Source: Thinopyrum elongatum | Lineage: Eukaryota > Streptophyta > Magnoliopsida > Poales > Poaceae | Direction of reading: 5' to 3' | NCBI GenBank assembly: GCA_011799875.1 | Contig: CM022301.1 | Location: forward strand, 327,626,929-327,690,928 | Length of the DNA: 64,000 bases | Shown here: one piece after another, positions 11,571-21,589 of the stretch | Layout: every line of letters starts with the position of its first letter | Position numbering within the stretch: position 1 is the stretch's first letter | The notes under the pieces: generated by a model | What the model saw: the letters and a program-made list of their open reading frames with translations, nothing else | The model's database searches: none | Told to the model about the DNA's origin: nothing | Translations under genes and position numbers: made by a program

Positions 11571-11678
11571 ATGCAACCAGATGACGGAGCCTCTGAGCCA
11601 GCTGCACCCGCCGACGGCTACTACTACTACCCTCCCGGCGAGTACTACTACGAGGAGCCGTCCGACGACCAGGAGTAG
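11571..11678 (+). CDS. Acidic, Tyr-rich mini-ORF at the end of the solo LTR
   Basis: An ATG-started frame of 35 codons ends at TAG 11676-11678. It begins MQPDDGASEPAAPA, followed by a DGYYYYPPGEYYYEEPSDD stretch. It lies about 300 bp before the LTR end, downstream of a GAGTACT...GAGTACTCA stretch. A mini-ORF sits at the same relative place in the LTRs of elements 2 and 3. Whether it is translated, or is the last exon of a spliced LTR transcript, is unknown. Confidence 0.3.
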   Translation: MQPDDGASEPAAPADGYYYYPPGEYYYEEPSDDQE

Positions 11679-13351
11679 GGTCGGAGGGTCCTAGGCAGGA
11701 GGCCTACGCCTTTCGATCGTAGCTTTTGTTTTGCCCCGCCTTTCTAAAGGCTTATCTGTTCCTCTGTAATATCTGTACTCAGATATCTGATGCTTCCGCT
11801 GACGCTTGTATGCCATCGAGCTATGCATTCGAGCCCTCGAGGCCCTGGCTTGTAATATAAAGCTTGTATGACTTTATTTATGTTTTAGAGTTGTGTTGTG
11901 ATATCTTCAAGTGAGTCCTTAGGCTTGATCATGTGCATTTGTGTGTATGGTTAGTGCACGATTAAGCCAGGGTCGTCACACTCCGGAGACTTGGAGTTCA
12001 AGTCAGAAGAGCCACGAGGCGGCGACAAGGGGAAAGGGCGCGCCTCCTGCCTTGTGGGCCCCACGTGACTCAACCAACTTACTTCTTCATCCTATATATT
12101 CACATATATTCCCGAACCCTCAGAAGCATCCACGAAAACACTTTTCCACCGCCGCAACTTTCTGTACCCGTGAGATCCCATCTCGGGACCTTTTTCGGCA
12201 CCCTGCCGGAGGGGGATTCGATCACGGAGGGCTTCTACATCAACTCTATTGCCCTTCCGATGAAGTGTGAGTAGTTTACCTCAGACCTACGGGTCCATAG
12301 CTAGTAGCTACATGGCTTCTTCTCTCTCTTTGATTCTCAATACCATGTTCTCCTCATTGTTCTTGGAGATCTATCCAATGTAATCTTCTTTTGCAGTGTG
12401 TTTGTCGAGATCCGATGAATTGTGGATTTATGATCAGTTTACACATGAATATTATTTGAATCTTCTCTGAATTCTTATATGCATGATTTGATATCTTTTT
12501 AATTCTCTTCAAATTATCAATTTGGTTTGGCCAACTAGATTGGTTTTTCTTGCAATGGGAGAAGTGCTTAGCTTTGGGTTCAATCTTGCGGTGTCCTTTC
12601 CCAGTGACAGCAGGGGCAGCAAGGCACATATTGTATTGTTGCCATCGAGGATAAAAAGATCTGGTTTACATCATATTGCTTGAGTTTATTCCTCTACATC
12701 ATGTCATCTTACTTAATGCATTACTCTGTTCTTCATGAACTTAATACTCTAGATGCAGGCAGGAGTCGGTCGATGTGTGGAGTAATAGTAGTAGATGCAG
12801 AATCGTTTCGGTCTACTTAACACGGACATGATGCCTATATTTCATAATCATTGCCTTAGATATCGTCATAACTTTGCGCTTTTCTATCAATTGCTCGATA
12901 GTAATTTGTTCACCCACCGTATTATTTGCTATCTTGAGAGAAGCCTCTAGTGAAACATATGGCCCCCGGGTCTATTTTCCATCATATAAGTTTCCGATCT
13001 ACTATTTTCCATCATATTAGTTTTCGATCTACTATTTTGCAATCTTTTACTTTCCGATCTATGAACCAAAAAAACCCAAAAATATTTACTTTATCTTTTG
13101 TTTAGTTTTATCTATCTCTATCAGATCTCACTTTTGCAAGTGACCCTGAAGGGATTGACAACCCCTTTATCGCGTTGGGTGCAAGTGTTTGATTGTTTGT
13201 GCAGGTATTAGGTGATTTGTGTGTTGTCTCCTACTTAATTGATACCTTGGTTCTCTAACTGAGGGAAATACTTATCTCAACTTTGCTGCATCACCCTTTC
13301 CTCTTCAAGGGAAAAACCAACGCAAGCTCAAGAAGTAGAAGGAAGAATTTC

Positions 13352-13369
13352 TGGCGCCGTTGCCGGGGA
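13352..13369 (+). other. tRNA-Asp primer-binding site of Sabrina A
   Basis: TGGCGCCGTTGCCGGGGA is complementary to the 3' end of plant tRNA-Asp including CCA. It lies 11 bases after the LTR end, as in Athila-type elements. Confidence 0.8.
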
Positions 13370-13598
13370 GATCTACGCCAAGTCAAGACATACCAAGTAC
13401 CCATCATAAACTCTCATCTCTTGCATTACATTATTCTCCATTTGCCTCTCATTTTTCTCTCCCCCACTTCTAAAACAATTTTCGAAAAGATTTGCCTTTT
13501 TATTCGCCTTTCTCTTGTTTGCCTTTATGTCTTACTTGGCTCGTTTGCTTGTTTGCTTGGTATCATTGTGTGTTTATTGAAAATCAGAAACAAAGTTT

Positions 13599-14957
13599 AT
13601 GGATTCACTTAAAGTTTTTTACTTGGATCATCTTCGATCCATATGTGCTCGTGCTGAAACCCCAACTAGTTTAGTTGAGGGAAAATCTTTAGATGAGCAT
13701 GCTCATTTTGTGCGTCATCGTTTGTCTGAAAAAGGGAGACTCTTATGGAATCAAATAAATTGTTTGCTATGTTATGCTTGGAATCTTTGTGAACTTTGTG
13801 ATTTTACTTGCTCTAAGAACCCTAAAAAACACCTTCCCTACCTATGTGAGTTTAATGATAATGAAATCTTATCTTCTTATGAAAAGGGTGTTTATAGTTA
13901 CTATGATATCGAACAAATTGAAGAATTTGTTGCTTTTAAGGGTGCTTATGAAGTTGCTTCTTTGATTGAAAAGTATGATATTACTCTCAACAAATCTGAA
14001 AATTTTAACATGCTTAAATATTGTTATGAAAACTATGCTCATAATGCCTATGTTAAGGAATTTATTGAGAGAATGACCGCTGCTTTGGAAGAAAATAATG
14101 ATATGCATGAATGTATAGATAATTATGATTTCAATGATTTGATTGAAATATCCCTTGATGAACATGATGCTTGCAATTCTTATGGGCATGATGCCAATAT
14201 TTATGGAGACGAATTTGCTATAGTTCCTTATGTTAAACATGAGATTATTGCTATTGCACCCATACTTGATAGTTCCTTTAATCAAAAGCATGATTGCAAT
14301 GATGTTATTATAAATTCTATTAGTGTCAATTGTTCTAATAATATGCAAAACCCTAAGCTTGGGGATGCTAGTTTTGCTATGTCCTCTACTTATTGCAATG
14401 ATCATGATTGGGGTGATAATGCTTCTTATGATCTTGAAAATTTATTTAAGCCTCATGATGAATATGTTTCCTATAATATTGAAAGTGGGTTTGGAAGAGT
14501 GTCAACTTTAGGAATTAATGATCGCACTATTTTGGAGATTGATCGATCTTATGAAATTTTTGAAAAAAATGGGCTTGGAGAAGTAATGACTTTATTTTAT
14601 GTTGATCCCACTATTTTGGAAGAGTGTCAACTTTGCATGCATGAGGATCATAACGAGAAAATTTTATGTGATAGCTATATTGTTGAATTTGATTATGATC
14701 CTACATGTAATTATTATGAGAGAGGAAAATATGGTTGTAGAAATTTTCATGTTACTAAATTACCTCTCGTTATGTTGAGATTGCTATTGTTTCTTTCTTC
14801 TTCCTTGCATATGCTAGATCTTGCTTGCCATGCTAATTTGTTTTCCTACAAAATTCCTATACATAGGAAGTATGTTAGACTTAGATGTGTTTATCACGTG
14901 TTTTATGATGCTCTCTTTGTGCTTCAATTCTCCTCTTTTATGCGAGCATCATTGTAA
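13599..14957 (+). CDS. 452-residue ORF of unknown function in Sabrina A
   Basis: An intact ATG-started frame begins MDSLKVFYLDHLRS. The product is rich in Asp, Asn, Tyr and Cys. Its C-terminal ~80 residues are hydrophobic (around LPLVMLRLLLFLSSSLHMLD and YHVFYDALFVLQF) and could include membrane segments. I see no gag zinc knuckle, protease, RT or integrase motif. Two internal segments, SGFGRVSTLGINDRTILE and NGLGEVMTLFYVDPTILE (about residues 305-325 and 340-360), resemble each other. They also resemble KSGIREVKTLSSNEPTLLD in the Sabrina B polyprotein, so it may derive from the gag-protease linker region. An env-like origin for the tail is possible but unproved. Confidence 0.6.
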   Translation: MDSLKVFYLDHLRSICARAETPTSLVEGKSLDEHAHFVRHRLSEKGRLLWNQINCLLCYAWNLCELCDFTCSKNPKKHLPYLCEFNDNEILSSYEKGVYSYYDIEQIEEFVAFKGAYEVASLIEKYDITLNKSENFNMLKYCYENYAHNAYVKEFIERMTAALEENNDMHECIDNYDFNDLIEISLDEHDACNSYGHDANIYGDEFAIVPYVKHEIIAIAPILDSSFNQKHDCNDVIINSISVNCSNNMQNPKLGDASFAMSSTYCNDHDWGDNASYDLENLFKPHDEYVSYNIESGFGRVSTLGINDRTILEIDRSYEIFEKNGLGEVMTLFYVDPTILEECQLCMHEDHNEKILCDSYIVEFDYDPTCNYYERGKYGCRNFHVTKLPLVMLRLLLFLSSSLHMLDLACHANLFSYKIPIHRKYVRLRCVYHVFYDALFVLQFSSFMRASL

Positions 14958-17728
14958 TCTCAATGCCTAGCTAAAAGGCTTTAAAGAAAAGCGCTTGTTG
15001 GGAGACAACCCAATATTTTTCCTTGCTGTTTTTGAATAAGTAATTCATGCAGCCTCTGGTTAGATGTGGTTTTGTGTTTTAATTAGTGTTTGTGCCAAGT
15101 AAGACCTTTAGGATGGCTTACGGTGATAGTTGATTTGATCTTGCTGAAAAACAGAAACTTTAGCGTCCAGTCACAGAATTTTTATAATTCAGTGGAACAT
15201 TGAAAAACCCTGATTTTTTAACAAGAGATTTATATACAAATTTTCTCTGTTGTCCTAATTTTTCAGAATTTTTGGAGCTATATAAGTATTAGAACAACTC
15301 GGATCTTCGCAGACTGTTCTGTTTTTGACAGATTATGTTTTCTTTGTGTTGTTTGCTTATTTTGATGAATCTATGGGTAATATCGGGGGGTATGAACCAT
15401 GGAAAAGTTGGAATACAGTAGATATTACACCAATATAAATAAATAATGAGTTCACAACAGTACCAAAAGTGGTGATTTATTTTCTTATACTAACGGAGCT
15501 TATGATATTTTCTGTTGAGTTTTGTGTTGTGAAGTTTTCAAGTTTTGGGTAAGGATTTGATGGACTATGGAATAAGGAGTGGCAAGAGCCTAAGCTTGGG
15601 GATGCCCAAGGCACCCCAAGGTAATATTCAAGTACAACCAAGAGCCTAAGCTTGGGGATGCCCCGGAAGGCATCCCCTCTTTCGTTTTCGTCTATCGGTA
15701 ACTTTACTTGAGGCTATATTTTTATTCACCACATGATATGTGTTTTGCTTGGAGCGTCTTGTATTATATGAGTCTTTAATTTTTAGTTTGCCACAATCAT
15801 CCTTGCTGTATACACCTTTTGAGAGGGACACGCATGAATCATGATTTATTAGAATACTCTATGTGCTTCACTTATATCTTTTGAGCTAGGCAATTTTGCT
15901 CTAGTGCGTCACTTATATCTTTTTAGAGCATGGCGGTGGCTTTATTTTGTAGAAATTATTGAACTATCATGCTTCACTTATATTATTTTGAGAGTCTCTA
16001 AACAGCATGGTAATTTGCTTTGGTTATGAATTTCGTCCTAATATGATAGACATCCAAGAGGGATATAATAAAAACTTTAATATAAAGTGCGTTGAATACT
16101 ATGTGAAGTTTGATTCCTTATGATTGTTTTGAGATATAAAGATGGTGATATTAGATTCATGATAGTGAGTAATTGTGGATTGTATAAATACTTGTGTTAA
16201 AGTTTGTGATTCCTGTAGCATGCACGTATGGTGAACCGTTATGTGATCAAGTCGGAGCATGATTTATTTATTGATTGTCTTCCTTATGAGTGGCGGTCGG
16301 GGACGAGCGATGGTCTTTTCCTACCAATCTATCCCCCTAGGAGCATGCGCGTAGTACTTTGTTTCGATGACTAATAGATTTTTGCAATAAGTATGTGAGT
16401 TCTTTATGACTAATGTTGAGTCCATGGATTATACGCACTATCACCCTTCCACCATTGCTAGCCTGTCTAGTGCCGCGCAACTTTTGCCCGTACCATACAC
16501 CCACCATATACCTTCCTCAAAACAGCCACCATACCTACCTATTATGGCATTTCCATAGCCATTCCGAGATATATTGCCATGCAACTTTCCACTGTTCCGT
16601 TTTATTATGACACGCTTCATCATTGTCATATTGCTTTGCATGATCATGTAGTTGACATCGTATTTGTGGCAAATCCACCGTTCATAATTCTTTCATACAT
16701 GTCACTCTTGATTCATTGCACATCCCGGTACACCGCCGGAGGCATTCATATAGAGTCATATTTTGTTATAAGTATCGAGTTGTAATTCTTGAGTTGTAAG
16801 TAAATAAAAGTGTGATGATCTTCATTATTAGAGCATTGTCCCATGTGAGGAAAGGATGATGGAGACTATGATTCCCCCACAAGTCGGGATGAGACTCCGG
16901 ACGAAAAAAGAGAGGCCAAAGAAGCCAAAAAAAAAAGAGAAGGGCCAATGCTACTATCCTTTTTCCACACTTGTGCTTCAAAGTAGCACCATGATCTTCA
17001 TGATAGAGAGTCTCCTATTTTGTCACTTTCATATACTAGTGGGAAATTTTCATTATAGAACTTGGCTTGTATATTCCAATGATGGGCTTCCTCAAATTGC
17101 CCTAGGTCTTCATGAGCAAGCAAGTTGGATGCACACCCACTTAGTTTTTCTTTTGAGCTTTCATACACTTATAGTTCTAGTGCATCCGTTGCATGGCTAT
17201 CCCTACTCACTCACATTGATATCTATTGATGGGCATCTCCATAGCCCGTTAATACGCCTAGTTGATGTGAGACTATCTCCTTCTTTTTTGTCTTCTCCAC
17301 AACCACCATATTCTATTCCACCTCTATTGTTATGTCCATGGCTCATGCTCATGTATTGCGTGAAAGTTGAAAAGGTTTGAGAACACTAAAAGTATGAAAC
17401 AATTGCTTGGCTTGTCATCGGGGTTGTGCAAGATTTGAATATTTGGTGTGAGGAAGATGGAGCATAGCCAGACTATATGATTTTGTAGGGATAAGCTTTC
17501 TTTGGCCATGTTATTTTGAGAAGACATAATTGCCTTGTTAGTATGCTTGAAGTATTATTGTTTTTATGTTAATATTAAACTTTTGTTTTGAATCTTATGG
17601 ATCTGAACATTCATGCCACAATAAAGAAAATTACATGGATAAATATGTTTGGTAGCATTCTACATCAAAATTTATGTTTTTATCATTTACCTACTCGAGG
17701 ACGAGCAGGAATTAAGCTTGGGGATGCT
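14958..17728 (+). other. Sabrina A 3' non-coding internal region and polypurine end
   Basis: AT-rich sequence begins with CGCTTGTTGGGAGACAACCC and ends TAAGCTTGGGGATGCT directly before the LTR. It is closely matched by 21590-24485 in Sabrina B. No conserved coding frame is seen; open frames near 16413-17527 are interrupted in the sister copy. It contains three TAAGCTTGGGGATGC copies and a perfect hairpin at 15654-15677. Confidence 0.75.
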
Positions 17729-19338
17729 TGATACGTCTCCAACGTATCTATAATTTTTGATTATTCCATGCTATTATATTATCTGTTTTGGATGTTTTAT
17801 ATGCATTAATATGCTATTTTATATTATTTTTGGGACTAACCTATTAACCTAGAGCCCAGTGCCAGTTTCTGTTTTATCTTTGTTTTTTAGCTTCGTGGAG
17901 AAGGAATACCAAACGGAGTCCAAACGGAATAAAATCTTTGCGATGACTTTTCTTGGACCAGAAGACACCCAGGAGGCTTGTAGATGATGTCGGAGGAGCC
18001 ACGAGGCGGCCACAAGGGTGGAGGGCGCGCCCCCTGCCTTGTGGGCCCCCCGTGACCCTCCTGACCTAATTCTTTCGCCTATATATTCACATATGTTCCC
18101 AAACCACCAGAAGCATCCACGAAAATACTTTTCCACCGCCGCAATCTTTGGTACCCGTGAGATCCCATCTAGGGACCTTTTCCGGCACCCTGCCGGAGGG
18201 GGATTCGATCACGAAGGGCTTCTACATCAACCCTATTGCCCTTCCGATGAAGCGTGAGTAGTTTATCTCAGACCTACGGGTCCATAGCTAGTAGCTAGAT
18301 GGCTTCTTCTCTCTCTTTGATTCTCAATACCATGTTCTCCTCGATGTTCTTGGAGATCTATTCGATGTAATACCTTTTTGCGGTGTGTTTGCCGAGATCC
18401 GATGAATTGTGGATTTATGATCAGATTATCTATGAACATTATTTGAATCTTTTCTGAATTCTTTTATGCATGATTTGATATCTTTGTAATTCTCTTCGAA
18501 CTATCGGTTTGGTTTTTCTTGCAATGGGAGAAGTGCTTAGCTTTGGGTTCAATCTTGCGGTGTCCATTCCTAGTGACAGTAGGGGCAGCAAGGCACGTAT
18601 TGTATTGTTGCCATCGAGGATAAAAAGATGGGGTTTACATCATATTGCTTGAGTTTATTCCTCTACATCATGTCATCTTACTTAATGCATTGCTCTGTTC
18701 TTCATGAACTTAATACTCTAGATGCAGGCAGGAGTCGGTCGATGTGTGGAGTAATAGTAGTAGATGCAGAATTGTTTCAGTCTACTTGACACGGACGTGA
18801 TGCCTATATTCATGATCATTGCCATAGATATCGTCATAACTTTGTGCTTTTCTATCAATTGCTCGGCAGTAATTTGGTCACCCACCATATTATTTGCTAT
18901 CTTGAGAGAAGCCTCTATTGAAACCTATGGCCCCCGGGTCTATTTTCCATCATATAAGTTTCCGATCTACTATTTTCCATCATATAAGTTTCCGATCTAC
19001 AATTTTCCATCATATAAGTTTCCGATCTTCTATTTTGCAATCTTTTACTTTCCGATCTATAAACCAAAAATACCAAAAATGTTTACTTTATCTTTTATTT
19101 AGTTTCATCTATATCTATCAGATCTCACTTTTGCAAGTAACCGTGAAGGGATTGACAACCCCTTTATCGCGTTGGGTGCAAGTTGTTTGATTGTTTGTGC
19201 AGGTATTCGGTGATTTGTGCGTTGTCTCCTACTAGATTGATACCTTGGTTCTCAAACTGAGGGAAATACTTATCTCTACTTTGCTGCATCACCCTTTCCT
19301 CTTCAAGGGAAAAACCAACGCAAGCTCTAGAAGTAGCA
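17729..19338 (+). repeat. Sabrina B 5' LTR (LTR2)
   Basis: A 1,610-bp LTR, TGATACGTCTCC to GAAGTAGCA. It has a TATATATTC box near 18080 and three full copies of the 30-bp unit around 18935-19030, one more than the other three Sabrina LTRs. It lacks a ~17-bp stretch (GGCCAACTAGATTGG region) that the other LTRs have, near 18510. Confidence 0.85.
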
Positions 19339-19348
19339 GGAAGAATTT

Positions 19349-19366
19349 CTGGCGCCATTGCCAGGG
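19349..19366 (+). other. tRNA-Asp primer-binding site of Sabrina B (two mismatches)
   Basis: CTGGCGCCATTGCCAGGGA around these positions matches the Sabrina A site except for two G-to-A changes. Confidence 0.7.
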
Positions 19367-19573
19367 AGATCTACGCCAAGTCAAGACATACCATGTACCC
19401 ATCATAAACTCTCATCTCTTGCATTACATTATTCGCCATTTGCCTCTCGTTTTTCTCTCCCCCACTTCTAAAACGATTTTCGAAAAGATTTGCCTTTTTA
19501 GTCGCCCTTCTTCCGTTCGTCTTTTTCATTTGCTTTTTGTCTGCTCGTGTGTTGGCTTGCTTGCTTTGTCACG

Positions 19574-21589
19574 ATGGCTCAAGAGAATACCAAATTGTGT
19601 GATTTTTCCAACACTAATAACAATGATTTTATTAGTACTCCGATTGCTACTGCCACTAGTGCGGAATCTTATGAAATTAATGCCGCTTTACTGAATCTTG
19701 TTATGAAAGATCAATTTTCCGGCCTTCCTAGTGAAGATGCTGCATCCCATCTAAACAATTTCATTGATTTGTGTGATATGGAAAAGAAAAAACATGTGGA
19801 CAATGATATTGTTAAATTGAAGCTATTTCCGTTCTCACATCAAGATCGTGCTAAAACTTGGTTTTCATCTTTGCCTAAAAATAATATTGATTCATGGAAT
19901 AAGTGTAAAGATGCTTTTATTTCCAAGTATTTTCCTCCCTCTAAGATCATCTCCCTTAGGAACGATATTATGAATTTTAAGCAACTTGATCATGAGCATG
20001 TTGCACAATCTTGGGAGAGGATGAAATTGATGATACGAAATTGCCCTGCTCATGGTTTGAATTTGTGGATGATTATACAAAAAATTTATGCCGAATTGAA
20101 TTTTGCTTCTAGAAATCTTTTAGATTAGACCGCGGGAGGCACTTTTATGGAAATTACTTTAGGAGACGCTACTAAACTCCTAGATAATATTATGGTTAAT
20201 TATTCTCAATGGCACACCGAAAGATCTTCCACTAGTAAAAAAGTACATGCAATTGAAGAGATTAATGTTTTGAGTGGAAAGATGAATGAACTTATGAAAT
20301 TGTTTGCTACAAAGAGTGCTTCTTTTGATCCTAATGATATGCCTTTGTCTACTTTGATTGAGAATAATAACGAATCTATGGATGTGAATTTTGTTGGTAG
20401 GAACAATTTTGGTAATAACACGTATAGAGGTAATTTAAATCCTAGGCCGTTTCCTAGTAATTCCTCTAATAATTATGGTAATTCCTACAACAATTCATAT
20501 GAAAATTGTAATAAGATGTCCTCTGATTTTGAGAATAGTGTTAAAGAATTTATGATTTCGCAAAAGAGTTTCAATGCTTTGATTAAAGAAAAATTGCTTA
20601 AGATTGATGATTTGGCTAGGAACGTGGATAAAATTTCTCTTGATGTTGATTCTTTGAAACTTAGATCTATTCCACCCAAGCATGATATTAATGAAACTCT
20701 AAAAGCTATGAGAACCTCCATTGATGAGTGCAAAGAAAGAACCGCTAAGATGCGTGCTAAAAAAGATTGGTTTGTAAGAACATGTTCTTCTAGTATCTGT
20801 GAAAATAATGATAAAGATCTTAAAGTGATTGATGTGACTCCTATTGAATCTTTGTTTTCCAATATAAATCTTGATAAATATGGGACTGGAGATGAGTCAA
20901 CTTTAGTTAAAAGGCGTCCCAATGATTCGGAGTTTTTAGATCTTGATGCAAAAATTGATAAAAGTGGGATTAGAGAGGTCAAAACTTTAAGTAGCAATGA
21001 ACCCACTCTTTTGGATTTCAAGGAATTTAATTATGATAATTGTTCTTTAATAGATTGTATTTCCTTGTTGCAATCCATGTTGAATTCTCCTCATGCTTAT
21101 AATCAAAACAAAGCTTTTACTAAACATATCGTTAATGCTATGATGCAATCTTTTGAAGAAAAGCTTGAATTGGAAGTTTCTATCCCTAGAAAACTTTATG
21201 ATGAGTGGGAACCTACTATTAAGATTAAGATTAAAGATTATGAGTGCCATGCTTTGTGTGATTTGGGTGCTAGTGTTTCCACGATTCCAAAAACTTTATG
21301 TGATGTGTTAGGTTTCTGTGAATTTGATGATTGTTCCTTAAATTTGCATCATGCGGATTCCACTATTCAGAAACCTTTGGGAAGGATTAATGATGTTCTT
21401 ATTGTTACAAATAGGAATTATGTGCCCGTAGATTTCATTGTTCTTGATATAGATTGCAATTCTACATGTCCTATTATTCTTGGTAGACCTTTCCTTAGAA
21501 CGATTGGTGCAATTATTGATATGAAAGAAGGAAACATTAGATTTCAATTTCTGTTAAGGAAGGGCATGGAACAATTTCCTAGAAATTAA
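19574..21589 (+). pseudogene. Sabrina B gag-protease polyprotein with one stop
   Basis: One frame of 672 codons runs from ATG 19574 (MAQENTKL) to TAA 21589, broken only by TAG at 20126-20128. The first ~185 residues are an Athila-type gag core (LKLFPFSHQDRAKTWFSSLP, then SWERMKLMIRNCP). An Asn/Ser-rich and Lys-rich linker follows. A retroviral-type aspartic protease lies near residues 540-650, with active-site-like CDLGASVSTIP and the flap/closing motif IILGRPFLRTIGA. I see no zinc knuckle. RT and integrase are absent downstream, so this was a non-autonomous copy even before the stop. Confidence 0.8.

Larger units (their letters stand above)
7779..11980 (+). mobile_element. Solo LTR (4.2 kb) of a long-LTR gypsy-like element
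   Basis: This 4,202-bp insert runs TGTAACATCCCC to GGGTCGTCACA and has a near-exact 5-bp duplication. It has no primer site, internal domain or second LTR, so it is best read as the product of LTR-LTR recombination. Its size and ends resemble Sukkula/LARD-type LTRs, but I could not name the family. It contains a GC-rich CT-repeat tract (8430-8520), an open block at 9910-10308, three similar GAGGGTGATTCCTC words (10366-10500), and an ATG-started mini-ORF at 11571-11678. Confidence 0.75.
7535..13340 (+). repeat. Sabrina A 5' LTR (LTR1), split by a solo LTR
   Basis: The parts 7535-7778 and 11986-13340 form an LTR of about 1.6 kb. It begins TGATACGTCTCC and ends GAAGTAGAA, where the other copies end GAAGTAGCA, so the terminal CA has mutated. 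A TATATATT box lies near 12093. Near 12970-13060 there are two copies of a ~30-bp TATTTTCCATCATAT..GATCTAC unit plus a partial one. Confidence 0.85.

Noticed and set aside
16413..17527. Several 60-170 codon frames in the Sabrina A 3' region as an env-like gene
   Set aside because: Equivalent frames in Sabrina B are shifted or stopped, and the sequence is AT-rich with no coherent protein.
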